Below are positions 1 through 12,200 of a stretch of DNA of 64,000 nucleotides, piece after piece; position 1 is the stretch's first letter; each line of letters begins with the position of its first letter. A program made the position numbers and the translations under genes. The notes beneath the pieces are model-generated. The model ran no database searches. It had not been told where the DNA came from and saw only the letters and a list, made by a program, of their open reading frames with translations. The DNA comes from Klebsormidium nitens (lineage: Eukaryota; Streptophyta; Klebsormidiophyceae; Klebsormidiales; Klebsormidiaceae), in assembly GCA_000708835.1 (NCBI GenBank), contig DF237227.1, positions 1 to 64,000 of the forward strand. The letters run 5' to 3'.

Positions 1-933
1 AACAAGGAACCTCGTCGCCTGAGAGGTGAGAGATGAAACTGCCGCGCCATCGGCATGATAGCGCTCCTGACTGTCTGAAGGCTGGGCGCTTGATGTGGAG
101 GGGTCTTCCTGCAGACAAGAGGATTTGAAATGAGCCACTGCAATCAAGCATAAGCAACCTTAGCCGTGGCGACTAACCGACAGTGGAACATCAAAGAGAC
201 GCTAACGAAATTTGTGTTAGCTTCCACAAGGATTTTACCAAAACTTGAGCCACTACCAATCAAGCATAAGCTAACAAGTCAGATAATCGCAGAAGGTAGT
301 GCCCAAAGGGCACAATCCTCATGTGTTCTTGATCATATTGGACTTGCTGGCTACAAAACAGTGTAAAAAGCTCTTGATTTAGTCAACTGCAATCAGTTTC
401 TTGTGCATTTGAGAGAAAAGTCGACTATTGAGCTGCTCTTTTGTACAGTTGTTAGGTGGTGGAAGCTTGACACCTCTGGCACCTTTTATATATACTTGTA
501 AAGTATATGTACTACACAATTGCACTGCACAACTTTTGCAGCATGGCACCTTGGACACCTTGGACACCTCATTTTCAATCAGGAATTTACCTTCACAAAA
601 AACCTGAACGAAGTAAAAACAAGAGGTGGTGGTGTCCAGGGTGCCATCCAAAAATGATACCATCATCAGGGCGCGTCAGGTTTCTTAAGGGTCAAAGCCA
701 CACCAGAACCTCACTGCACATTGAATGACTCACGTTTGCGCTTGACGTCAACTTGCGCTTGACGTCCGCTCCAGCAGTATTTCCCCTGTTGAGCGCGCTC
801 TCTGCAGCGGATTTGGCTACCTTGCCTGTAACTGACTGTCTGTTAAGGCATCCTGCACTGCCAGATTCTCTATGTAAGCGCCTGTAAGCTCTTTGACCTG
901 CTTCCAGGGAGTCCCCTTCGATTCGCACTTGAA

Positions 934-1293
934 CTACGTCTCACTGGTTGCCTGCTTTTGCTGAACTGTAACTGAGGTCTCACTCAGATGAACAAGGCCA
1001 ACCCAGCGTTGTACGCAAGAAAGACACAGAGGCTGCGCTCGCTGTTTGCTTTTGACAGCTGTCGAGATGGCAAAGCCAAGCAGAGACTGGTGAGACTTGC
1101 GGAAACTGATCTTGTGTGTCAGGTCTTGCGCGCTTTTGATAAGGAGGGGCTGCTTGCATAAAACGCACTTGCTAGCTAAAGGCGGTTTGCTAAACAGTAG
1201 GGTTGGATCAACAATGTACCGACCAGTATGCAGACTCTTCTGGTCCTCGAGCCTTAGGTTGAGAGCTGTGGGAACCCTCTGCTGAGATGACAT
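934..1293 (-). CDS. Weak candidate ORF or terminal exon, 119 aa, unknown
   Basis: An ATG at 1293 on the minus strand opens a 119-codon frame ending in TAG at 934-936. It contains two Cys-x-x-Cys pairs (CVLC near residue 45 and CLSC near residue 93) that could bind a metal. A pyrimidine-rich CAG lies just upstream near 1355, so this could instead be a 3' terminal exon. I recognise no family, and an open frame of this length can arise by chance in a window this size. Nothing nearby supports expression. Confidence 0.2.
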   Translation of the reverse strand: MSSQQRVPTALNLRLEDQKSLHTGRYIVDPTLLFSKPPLASKCVLCKQPLLIKSAQDLTHKISFRKSHQSLLGFAISTAVKSKQRAQPLCLSCVQRWVGLVHLSETSVTVQQKQATSET

Positions 1294-1908
1294 GGTCCCT
1301 GGTGCATCGCATTGGCTCGGGTTGCAGTTGCCGACTACCACTCGGATCTGAAGTGAAGAGAAGAGGCTCGAAGTATGAAGAACCGATCCAAGTTTTATGG
1401 GAATTTATACCTCACTTCTCGGAACCATGATGCACAGTATTTCCCTAGACTGCTCGACTGCTGCCTGCTATTCAGCTATACCACGTAGTTTATTTCTATT
1501 TCGGTTTTAAAGCGTGCAACGTGGGTCGTTTCCGAGCGGTTTGACGAGCGGTTATATCACATGGGTGCCCGGCCGGAGTAAAAGTTTCCCTGGTTTTCGG
1601 ACTCGCTGCCCGTCTCGACCTGAGGGGCGCCGTGCATGAATTCCTCTGCGGCACAACCTTCATAAATTACGTCAAAGTGCCGGAACTCTAGCCTTTAGCG
1701 CGCGAAAACCGTCCGATCTGGCAGGGGATTCTGCGACGAATCTTGGCCGCTTATTTTATGCCAACCATCTGTTGGTGCCTCCTGACCAAGCTGTGACTCG
1801 GTGAGTCTGCGAGTCTGAGGGACTGCACAGTAGGTATTGAGTACCAGAGGTACAAACTTCGAAAAGTTGTATCGTCGGCGATGTTTCCGGACACGTTTGT
1901 CGCATACA

Positions 1909-2126
1909 CCAGCGTTCGACACGGAGTTTTTATTTTGTCGGCTGGGAGCCGACAGTTTCCCGGTCAGTCAGCTGGACCTCTGAACCGGTCGGCTTGTGTC
2001 TGCCGAACACCTGAAATACACCTCGATTCTGTCGGCTTTTCGGCCGACGCCCCTCGGTCGAGTCGGCCGAGTGGCAATCCCGTCGGCTGACGTTTTCCTG
2101 GTGCGTCGGCTCGTGTCGAACACTGG
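1909..2126. repeat. Small inverted-repeat element with repeated GTCGGC hairpins
   Basis: The ends carry an imperfect inverted repeat: CCAGCGTTCGACACG at 1909-1923 matches the reverse complement of 2112-2126 with one mismatch. The interior repeats the word GTCGGC several times, partly as self-complementary stems (for example 1938-1954 and 2031-2048). The size of about 218 bp and the absence of coding sequence fit a MITE-like or hairpin-forming element. No clear target-site duplication was identified. Confidence 0.35.
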
Positions 2127-2869
2127 CATACACCATATCTTGTCGCGTTTCACAGCCAGCTATGGCTGGTACCCTCAAAGATTTTGCAGCCCCAGTTTGG
2201 CTAGTAGGGTAACCAGGGACTGAATTCCCGATCCTAGACCGACGGTTTCCCAGCTTTCTAGTTACAGAAACCGGAGAAACGAGGGCTTGGGTACATTCCC
2301 AATACGAGGGCGCAGCTGAGTCACCAAATCTAGATTTGGGCAATCACAGCTCTTCATTTTGCCACGTGGTCACCGCCTGTAACTAAGATTCACCTTGCGC
2401 GCGCAGGGCGCGCCGCGCGAGCATAGGTATTGCGTCGACAAGGCACGCAACCAAGGATCTAGATGTCGCTACGTGTCTCGCGATGAGAGGCAGGTTGCGT
2501 CACAGTCACTCACCTGTCGCTGACCATGGCGACCGGTCAATAGGATATGTGATGGCCCGGGCTGGCGGGCCATGGCTGCCGCCGCGGCGTCGCCCCAGCG
2601 TTGGTAGGTAGTAGGTACAGGCCGCTGCGGCGCTGCCGTCCATAATACCTAGTACGGTATTAGGCCACGCTGCCACAGCCACAATCTCACGGATGTGGCC
2701 ACTCTTTCGAACGCCTGCCGCCCTACTGCCATTTGAAAGGGAGGTGCAGTTTCTGTATCATTCTCCGAGTCAGAACTGACAGAAGGTTCTGGCTTTAGTC
2801 TTGCATCGCCATTGGAGTTGGCGATAGACGTGATTGAGTCTTTCAAAGCGCCAGTGCGGGCGCACATAC

Positions 2870-3172
2870 TTAGTCTGGTCCCGTTGGCCACTGTAGAGGG
2901 CACGGCGCGTGTAAGTTGTCTTCTGGGGCAAGCATCGATCCGTCAGGTAAGAAGAAAAGCACGTTTGTCCAAGAAAGCTTGTATCTACTGGTGATTGTTG
3001 TGTTGCCTTCAAGTTGAGATCTGAGGTTGGGATCGGATGCAAGCATACTGCATCCAAGGTGTTTTCTGACGCTCACATCACTTCCATCAGTACGTTCTTT
3101 CTGGCGAAACTTTCTGCTTGACAGTTTTCCTTCCATCTTGGTTCTTTTTCTTGTCAGGGTTCTGACACTCAT
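2870..3172 (-). CDS. Weak candidate ORF, 100 aa, basic N terminus
   Basis: An ATG at 3172 opens a 100-codon minus-strand frame starting MSVRTLTRKRTKMEGK, rich in Lys and Arg. A second minus-strand frame (2903-2649, ending RLWLWQRGLIPY) overlaps its end and could be a spliced continuation, but I could not find a junction that joins the two convincingly. No family is recognised. The surrounding stretch 2140-3838 otherwise shows no gene. Confidence 0.18.
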   Translation of the reverse strand: MSVRTLTRKRTKMEGKLSSRKFRQKERTDGSDVSVRKHLGCSMLASDPNLRSQLEGNTTITSRYKLSWTNVLFFLPDGSMLAPEDNLHAPCPLQWPTGPD

Positions 3173-3838
3173 CTACATCCTTTCTCCCCCATCGCTCTTA
3201 TAATCCTCTCGTATACCAAGTGTGAGGGACCTTGGTATGTGTTCAGCAACCAGCCCTCAAAGCACCGGTCCTGGACGGGCATTCAACAATTTCCCCTAGT
3301 TCTGGGGTGTTAATCAGAAAGTAGGTATGTAGAAAGGAGGAAGAAACCCCAGGATTCTGTCCATTGCTGTGGACTGCACATACATATCTCACCTGCTTTA
3401 CATGCCTTGAGTGAGTTTCTATTCACATCTAGTTGTTATCTTGGAGGATTGGTCTTCCATCTATTTGAAGGACATATCTGGCTGTACACTTGGCTCCAGA
3501 CGCAGGATGATCTGACGACATTTCCAAGGATTAGACTGGATGGGGACTGCCATGGGCCCTCCTTTCTTCCGGCACAGGATGATCTACAGTTTTTGAAAAG
3601 CATCGGATCAGACCGAAGAGCCGTGGTCTACTCTAATCTTGACTTTCATCACCAACCTGAGAGATCATGGATAGTATGATACATCACCAAGTTGAGAAAT
3701 AGTGGATAGTTTAATAAAGAAGTAATAGCACCATGCGGTGGACAAATGTGAAGGACTACCGGAAAAACACATGATTCAAGTTCCCTTGCCGACATGAGAA
3801 GCCGTGACTCAGTTCATTGTCCATTTCTTTCCAACAGA

Positions 3839-6800
3839 ATGGCGCCAGCCTTGGTGGCCATGCCAAGCTCGGTGCCCAGCGCCCCAGTCATTCTGCTCGA
3901 GAAGACCGCGGCGCCTCAGGCAGCCGAGTTCATCAATGATTGGGCAGAGAACACCGAGATCTTTGAGTATGCAAGGTGCGTCGCTCGTTCGTATTAGAGT
4001 GGTCTGAATTCTGGCTGCTGAGCACATAGTAATGGAGGCTCGTATGGCACGTTGGAGCCGGGAAAGCGTCCCATTTTTGATTCCTATAGCACAGATGGCC
4101 TTACAATCCTGGGCAGAGCAGAATAGGTCGTATGGAACTTGTTTACTGCCTGAAACAGGTATTGCTTTGCAGGACAGCAGCAAGTACCGTCTGCAGCCTT
4201 ACAGACTTTGTTTTGGTTGTGCACGATTCTTCCACAAGCCATTCAACGAATTTCCCACTTCCTCCGGACAGCTCGGGGAGTAGAATGGCTTAAAGGCTAT
4301 ATCAGCCCCTTTTATCATCCTGCGGCAGTGCTATACCTGCCAAAACTCAGGCTCATATCAGTTGCTCAAGTTCGATACTTGAGAATGCAGGGGCAGTATT
4401 ATTGCTCAAGCTTGATACTCGGAAGGGAGGAGGCAGTTCACTGCTCTCTGTACACTTTCAGTCTGTGTCGGAAACTTTTCTTTCTTCCTTCTGCAGTGCT
4501 GCCAACCCCGTTCTGAAGCCAGTCCCAGTCATGGGCCTGCAAGCCAAGGAACACACAAGCGGCCCGTCTCGCGTTGTGACCCTGGACCTTAGCAAGCAGC
4601 TGGGGATTGAGGAGTATGCGGCCACGTCTCCAAATCTGCTCGCAAGCTTTGTGAGGGTGTGCACTGGGGAGACACTGGAGACCACGTCCTCGTCAACATC
4701 GCAGGTGCGTGCAGCTCAATCGGATTGTGTGACGTCCAAAGATGTTTGATGATTGACACAGAGAGCTGGTCTGTGGTGAGACCTACTGGCACTCTGGTCT
4801 ATTGGCACTTTCATCTGAAGTCATTGGATTGAGGGTTGTAATTGAAAGTTCCAGTGTCGCCAGTTTTCAGTTGATTCTGCAGTCTGTTGCTGTGCGACTT
4901 TGGTCAAGGAAGCAAAGCCTTTAGCTCAGCTGCAGAAGCGCTTGATTCATATTGAACGCGCCAAGTGAGACCGCTTTGCTTAAAGTAAGGGTCGTAACGG
5001 TGGCACTGTGCAGTGGGCAGGGTAGCCAGATGGCAAGAGAGCGGAGTGCGAGTGAACTGCTGAGGGAAGCTGCTTGCGACTCGGTGCTGAATTGAGATGT
5101 TCCAAGTTCGTCCTGTTTTGCTGTTTGACGCGCGCCGCCACTCAGTGGGGAGGGGAAGCGATTCATGGAACGTTGAAAGTTGTTACGGGGGTTCCTTGAG
5201 TCTCAAATGTAGCAATCTTGACGATTACAAGGGTGTCCCTGTATGGAGCGTGCTGACCTTCTTCGTTGGTCGTTGTTGAGCTCGTCTCTTTGAACAATCG
5301 TTTCTCTTTCTACATTGTTTTTTCTCGAGAGAATCTTCTTCTCATACCAATTAGCGATGTCACTGAGTGCGGTTTGCAGTAGTGAATCTCAAAAACGTCT
5401 TTGCACCTTCCCACGTTGTTTCGCCTTGTTCCCTTCTCATTGCACTTCCCTTTGCAGGCCTTCTACGTCATCCACGGAAAGGGCTACTCTTCCACGCCCG
5501 CCGGAAAGGTCTCCTGGAGCGCCGGAGACCTTTTCGTTATCCCAGCAGGGGGCCGTGGCCAGTGCTCTCACACGTGTATTGAGGACGAGAGCGGGGGGGC
5601 GGGTCTGTACTGGGTGAACGACGCGCCGCTGCTGTCGTACCTGGGGGTGGAGCCACGGGTGGCGCGGTTCGAGCCGGCTTACTTCAGGTGGGTAGCTGCA
5701 GCGCGCGACTGTGTATTTGACTTTCTGGAGGATTGAGGTGGTACTCTTTTCACCACCTGAAACGTACCATTGGACCGGGGTGTTGGATGTGTTATGTAGA
5801 GAAGTGTTCTGTCCTGCCAAGGGCACATCCGACCAACTTTTCATCTTACTTCTGGTTTTTTGAGCAAGGAGAAGCTGGTTCATGACAAGGAGGAGCTGCT
5901 AATACCAGGCCAAGTCCGCCAGGACACCAAATCGAGTTTGCACTATCTTTTGAGCTTCAATTTGTTTATCTTTGAGGGCGATCGATAACCGACTACCACA
6001 TCGGCTTTCATTTAGGGTGGGATGAGAGCTGCTTTCGACTGAAGATCGCACCGCCGCAGAGCTTGGCCCGGCACAACACAGGAGTCACTCGGAACAAGAA
6101 TCTTGGGGGGTGTCCGGTTCTTGTCTTCGTCTAACAAACACCTTGAGAAAGGCACGACCAGCGAGCATTCGTAGCGAACCTTTTAGTCACGACGATCTCC
6201 TTTTTGCAGCAAGGAGAAGCTGCTGTCCGCTGTGGAGCGTGTGCGCCACGAGCCGGGCGCCGCGCACCGCAACCGGCTGGGCATTTTGCTCGGCAACGCC
6301 AAGACGGCCGACACCAAGACGCTGACGCACACGCTGTGGAGCCTGCTCAACGTGCTGCCGGCCGGGGACTGGCAGCGGCCGCACCGCCACAACAGCGTTG
6401 CGCTCGACCTGGCAGTGCACGCGGCACCAGGTGAGACTGCTTTTGCTTTTGCAGTTCGTTCTGTTGCGTTTCATTATTTTTTTCTGATTTTGACATTGGT
6501 TGAGCAACGCTTCGGCAGTAAAGTCTCTTCGTCAGATCTCGTCCCGTTTCGACGTCTCATTGCACGGCGGCACCGCCAGAAGAGCGTCGCAGAATACCTT
6601 GCAGTGCACGCGACACCATGGGAAAACAATTGTTTTGTCGTTCTAGACACCGTTTCTGTTTGTTACTTTACTTTGCGGCACTGCCGGCCGCAATCCTTAA
6701 CAGAGTCGTGCTTGGAGCCCTGGAGGTACGTTCACATCCAGTTGCTCGAGCTGAACGTGGACGGCAAAGATCGCGGACCTGTTTTGATGCACATGGGTTA

Positions 6801-7979
6801 CGCACACGTTATCCTGATATCTGAGGTTCGCACTTCTCAAATCGCTCTTTAACTCTCGGTTTGCAGGCGCGTATATGTTTACGGGCCCCGATTTGGGCCT
6901 CTCTCACAAACAAACTCGTCGTCTAACCGGACCTGAATTGCACTTCCGCAGGCGCTTACACGCTCATGGGCCCCGAGCTGGACGAGACTGGCAAGATCGT
7001 TAACCCGGTCCGGTGCGAGTGGGTTACGGGCAGCATGTTCGTGACCCCCCCCGGTTGGTGGCACAGCCACCACAACGAATCCCCCGAGGAGGCCTGGGTG
7101 CTGCCCATGCAGGACGCCGGACTGTACACGCACCAGCGAACACTGGGTTAGTCTTAACGCCTTTTTGTTGTCAGCGTTTTGTCGTCCGTGCTTTGCGAGT
7201 TGTTTGGTGCGTGCGCGAGGCGCCAACTCGCATCGTCGGTCGCGGTCAAACGACCCCGTTTTCTGAGCAACCTGCCAAGAGTTAGTCGTCTATCGAAGGA
7301 TTCAGTTTGCGGGGGGCTGTACACCCACCAGCGGACGCTAAGTGAGTTCCAATTCGCTTCAGAGGGGATTTATTACGATTGAGAAACCCGGATTCCGTAG
7401 CTCCCAAGGCAGCGAGGAGCCGCTCGGCTCCGTCAGCCCCAGCAAATCGTTACGGCGCTCTTTTCCAGTGACCTGCCAATCTCCGTTTCGAAGCGAAGTG
7501 ACTCACAGTAATATATCCACAAAATTAGTAGAAGACAGAACGACTCACAGTAATATATCCACAAAATCTGGTAGGATAGGTTGTGTATACTCTGGTAATA
7601 ATTACTAATTTGGAAGGGAGCCGGGAGAAAGGTCGGCTGATTTGTACAAGCTCTCTGTCTTTGACGGTCAGGGTCGAGTAGAGGAGCGCTTTCTGTTTGA
7701 GGTCCCTCACAATCATACGGAGAGACGCCGGCGCTTCGTGACTTGTCCTGACTCAGGAGGAGGCATACGTTGAGGTGTGCGAGACGTCTGCACCATGAGC
7801 GTCGTTTTCGCGCAGCTATTGTAGATATCTCGGCAGTCTCCTGACTTGGGAGCAAAAGAGCATGTTGAGGCGATTGTGAGGTTCTAGAAGCCTAGCGCTG
7901 ACATTGATGCCCCTTTTCCACAGATATTCGTTTCGTCGAAGACGAGGTACGAAGGCTGAAGGAGATGAGGATCAAGTGA
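3839..7979 (+). CDS. Bicupin protein, gentisate 1,2-dioxygenase-like, 348 aa
   Basis: Six exons with matching phases: 3839-3975, 4497-4704, 5458-5687, 6210-6430, 6952-7146 and 7924-7979. The product has two cupin folds. The second keeps a typical metal site: HRH at residues 250-252 and a Trp-Trp-His-Ser-His-His cluster at 301-306. The first (about residues 85-170) has lost its HxH pair, reading TTSSSTSQ there, so it is probably structural. Overall build and length resemble gentisate 1,2-dioxygenase and related ring-cleaving bicupins; the real substrate is unknown. The start at 3839 follows a good acceptor (CCAACAG), suggesting a 5' UTR intron. An in-frame ATG at 3794 would add 15 residues if that intron is not removed. 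A possible AATAAA lies at 8119. The gene converges on a flavin monooxygenase. Confidence 0.85.
6560..6620 (+). repeat. Intronic copy of the 3' end of cupin exon 4
   Basis: The sequence around 6562-6615 repeats the end of exon 4 (codons for the metal-site His-Arg-His through the donor). GCAGTGCACGCG at 6601 corresponds to 6412, a spacing of 189 bp. The copy is diverged, and the donor GT has become AT (CACCATGG instead of CACCAGGT). It lies in intron 4, downstream of the real donor at 6431. Confidence 0.8.
6864..6895 (+). repeat. Intronic copy of the acceptor and 5' end of cupin exon 5
   Basis: CAGGCGCGTATATGTTTACG followed by GGCCCCGA at 6864 repeats the junction CAGGCGCTTACACGCTCATG/GGCCCCGA at 6949, 85 bp further on. 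The AG acceptor is intact in the copy. If it were used, the message would run into intron sequence, so the downstream copy is taken as the functional acceptor. Confidence 0.8.
7304..7345 (+). repeat. Intronic copy of the 3' end of cupin exon 5
   Basis: GGCTGTACACCCACCAGCGG at about 7315 repeats the exon 5 end near 7119 (residues GLYTHQRTL) with a spacing of 196 bp. A GT-containing junction (CTAAGTGAGT) follows it. It lies in intron 5, downstream of the donor at 7147. Confidence 0.8.
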
Positions 7980-9270
7980 GGAGACTGCGTCAGCGTTGGC
8001 CTCGAAACGGGGAGCTTCCCACAAGAGCCGCGTGATCACATCTCTGGTCTTCAGGCCATATAGTTGTCAAAGCGATGATCACTTAGCATACATGGTGATT
8101 GCATTGTCTGGGGGTTTCGAATAAAGAGCAGGTCATCAATGGTTTTAGTATCAACGAAGATTCCAGCTGCTAATATACTGGGAAGATTCAGCGATATATT
8201 GAGGGACACCCTCATATTTTGCGCGCATTGCGCAACGTGGTTGTGTACAAGGTGATCAGTAGACTGCACGCACATTGCGTTCGATAAACGTGTACAGATT
8301 CATTTAATCATAGACACTCACAGACAATAAACGTTGATGCAGACAATTTGATCAAAGACGGTCTTCTAATCAGCTTCTTATACGCATGGGACTGACTATA
8401 CAGCAAACTTGAAAGCGCAAACAGATGCTTTTCGAAGATTTAATCAAGCATTCAGTGAGGGACTCGATTAGCGCAGATTTTTGATCGAGCCGTTGAATCG
8501 AGGCCCGCGACCATATCAAATGATGTAATTCAATTGCCCAATTGACGTGACTGTCCGACGCATAGTCCCATGGACGCAGGCCCGTTGATCGATCGATGAG
8601 GAGAACTTCGTGATATGTTTTCTGTAACGCTGCATCATTCTCATCACTATCACGATCATGTTAAACTTCACGAAGAACGTACGTGGCATGATTATTGCAT
8701 ATGGAATCGGATGGCTTTCGTCGCGTTTAATGTTTTGGTTAATTTGCAGGCAAACATCCAAATTAAGTCGATCATACTTCTATTATATCCAAGTATACGC
8801 ACGTTGATTAAGGGCACGGCCGCGGGACTCGCTGGCACTGATCGATTGCATCGCGCCATTCAGAAAATGGTTATTAGGCTCAAAAGTTGCCTGATTTATC
8901 ACTGCAGCCGACTATATAGCTGCTTCACAAAGACGCACCCTGGAGTGGCCTGTCTATCGATCCCGTCATCCAGAGTGGGGCCCGCCGTGGCAGCGCGTCT
9001 GGCAGCGCCCACTCCCTGGTGCTCAGGTTTGAAGCAATCAATCAAATTGACCTCCTTTCCAAATTACCGCATGCAGATGGACTAAGAAACTCACAACAGG
9101 TCTAAGATCCTATATATGCCCTCGAGACCCTAGCTAGGAACTTCGAAATGCTGAACCAAGCGCTAGACCCTCTAGCGATCCGCCCCTGATAAGTACTGGC
9201 AAAACCCCTTGACCCCTAAACCTAGTTAGTTCAATGATTGATTCATTCATCGATTCATCATATGAGCTGA
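7980..9270. other. Convergent intergenic spacer, no gene seen
   Basis: This AT-richer stretch lies between the stop of the cupin gene and the stop of the flavin monooxygenase and should hold both 3' UTRs. A 156-codon frame at 8615-9085 has no recognisable features and is regarded as chance. No RNA gene or repeat array was seen. Confidence 0.6.
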
Positions 9271-12200
9271 TCAGGCTTCTTGGTCGACCAGGACCGCGAG
9301 CCCCGCTTTCATTTTCTTCTCCCTCTGTTTCTTGAGCCACTCCTCCCTGATGCGCTTGTTGGAGTCCAGCACGCTCCGCACCTCGCCCTTGTTCCGCTCC
9401 AAGATTTCTGCCAGCGGATCGGTCGTTCCGCCGGCCTGCGACCGCACGGGGCCGCGGAAGAAGCCGCGGGACGCGAAGAGCAGGAAGTTCTGCGCACGTA
9501 CAAATGCTCGTGGGTAAGTAAGGGACTTGATGTAGCAAGCCGTCTGTTCAATAGTGGCGACGGTAGTTATGAACGCAGTCCCGACGGAAGCGAAAGGGAG
9601 CCGGAAAATATGATGTCAAAACTTGTGGCAGAGAAATCTGTTCGCTAGAACGGGCGATGAGCGTACAAGTATAGTGACTCCAGTCCTTCTCATTGCCGCC
9701 TCGATTCAAGAGGAAGAGATCCGCAGGAAAGTTGCTCTGCCAAGCTTGTAAATGAACGAAGCGTCACTTTTGGTAAACGGCCGTGAAGCAATGGATGAAT
9801 TACCAGCTTCATTGCTTTCATTGCCGTTCGGTCTCGACAAATTGACAGGTACTCTGAAGGGTCAAAATTCTGTTGTCTCGAATGTCGTCTCACTCTTATA
9901 GCAGATGCGGGTTATGATTAATCCCAATCAGCGGCGACACGTCAGCCAGTCGTCACAAACGGAACAATCGGGAACAGCATCCCCATCCTTCAGTTGTTGT
10001 GCTAGATCCTTCATCAATCCCGGAGAAAGCATACACTGATTGACGAGCGCGTCGTCAGGAGACTCGCGGCGTTTGCAAAGGGGGAAGACCCGTATGCAGA
10101 GTCGCCGAAGAGCACGACGACCTAGTCAACCAAAGGGCGACAAATTTGGTGAGATCTGCTTTTAACTCGCCAAAAAAATACGACGACGTAGTCACGAAAA
10201 GGCGACAATCTGGGAAAAACGTGCTATGAAGTCGCCAAAAGGACACGACGGGACACCTGGGGAAGAGCCTGCTACGGACATTCGTTCAAACCTGGCCGCC
10301 TGACCCCAGACCGACTTGAGCCAGTCGCAGAACTTTTCTCGAACCGCAGAACTTGGGCCGTTCGATGGAGAGGCATGCGGGTCATAGCAGGGTACAAGTT
10401 CTGCGGATCGGGCGAAGTCTTGCATTCGGCTCAAACAGGACTCGCTGATCTTCTGACACACGTTGTAAAGCGCTGCCCCACCTTCCAGATTTCGCGGACG
10501 GCCATGCGGACGCGCGCGGACGTCGAGAAGGCGGCGCGGCTCTCGGACAGGTCCACGAGCGCGTGCCCCTCCGGGACGCGCAGAGCCGAGTAAACCTCGA
10601 GCGCGGCCGGCAGGCGCGCGCGCGCCTGCTCGCGCGTGGTCGCGGGCGCGTCGAGATCCTTCAGGGGCTCGAGCTTTGCCTGGTTGAGGGGTTGGTCTCA
10701 GTACGTTCCGCTTGGAAATCGAGATAAGACCGACATTGAAAGAGACTACCATTATGCAACCCAGACTCTCAGAGATGATCAGACTCGCCAGAGAAAGCGG
10801 AACTATTGAAGGCTACGCACTAATTGACAGCTGCGACTTACGTTCGCCTCCAGTTGACGAACTTAATTGAAACGAGGAGGCTGCGCCAACTTGGAATCGT
10901 GCTTGTCACGAGGTACAGGGACCTTACTACGTTGCCACTTTTCTATCGCTGAAGAATGATGAGTAACTACCAACCTACATCTGTAAGCTTAACGGGACTC
11001 TGAACCTAACAACACTGAATAACACTCATCTTCTCGAAGCAAATCCGCTTCTGAGATGTCAGGGCGTGCTTCCAATTTGAAAATGGATACAAAGAACGAA
11101 CTCAAGAAGGGTCGCAAAAGCGATCAACGGCCGAACAGCTTACCAGGCGGAGAGCGGTCTCGTCGTCCGCGTTAACGCCCGCGGCGCGCAGGAGGAGGTG
11201 CGCGAGCGTGGCTGCGTCCTCGAGCGCCACGTTGCAGCCCTGGCCGATGAACGGCGGCGTCGCGTGCGCCGCGTCGCCCAGCAGCGCGACCGCGGCCGCG
11301 GCGTCGTGGTAGCGACTGCACTTCACCTGGGAACAGCCCGCGCGCAGGTCAGTCTCGTTCTTCTGTCCCGTCGACTTTGTGTTCGCATTATGCGTTACGG
11401 TGCTTCCATTTAATCTTCCTCGTCCTTTCCTCGTCTACTTTTTCTTCTTCATATTTTCCTTAATCTTTGGTTCGAAGTGACGTCACCATATGATGATGGG
11501 TTTGGACAATCTGTACACGCCTTGAAGTCTTGTGCAGCTGCCCAGCAACCGCAAGTTGGCAACGGGGGTGGCATTCTGACACAAGCATCATCTCAAAAAA
11601 GAAACGGTATCATGAGCCGATGGAGCCAAAAGGAGGCCAATTGCCAGTGACCAATTGCGTACGCGTCCCCTTCTTGAACGATTTCCTGAATACGAGCTTC
11701 GAAGTAACCTTCGAGAAGTATTCGAAGTTCAAAAAGAGACTCAAATTTGTTCAAACCCGATTGGATGCAATCCGAGCCGGAATCTTGAAGAGCGTGCGGC
11801 TTACCACAGTCGTCAGGAAGGGCGTCTGAGCGCGCAGGTCCTCAACAGCTTCCTCCGAAACGTCCTTCATCCACGGGATCTGCGAGTCCAGGAACGCTTT
11901 CGCTTCCTTCGCGTCTTTGATGCTCAGCCACTCCTCGGGCGGACACGTGTCGGACCAGCCCATCGTGAGGCACAGCCGGTCCTTGGTGCCCGGGAAGAGG
12001 AACACCCCCAGGTTCCTGCGGATATGTATAGCAGGCTGTTAGCTTATGGTGGCTCAGCGGGTTATGCAACCAAAACGGCGATCGTTCCGCTGTCGCCAGA
12101 AACGAGTGAACAAAAAGTCAAAAACGTTTACGAAGTGTCCAGATCTGAACGTGTGGGTTCACAAGGAGGACGACAATTGGTTGTCTACATAGCACCGAGT

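Noticed and set aside
3407-3679. 90-codon frame before the cupin gene
   Set aside because: It begins at TTG and has no recognisable features; the stretch contains short direct repeats and is probably promoter or 5' UTR intron.
8615-9085. 156-codon plus-strand frame between convergent genes
   Set aside because: Non-ATG-supported context, AT-rich, no motif, and located in the expected 3' UTR region.
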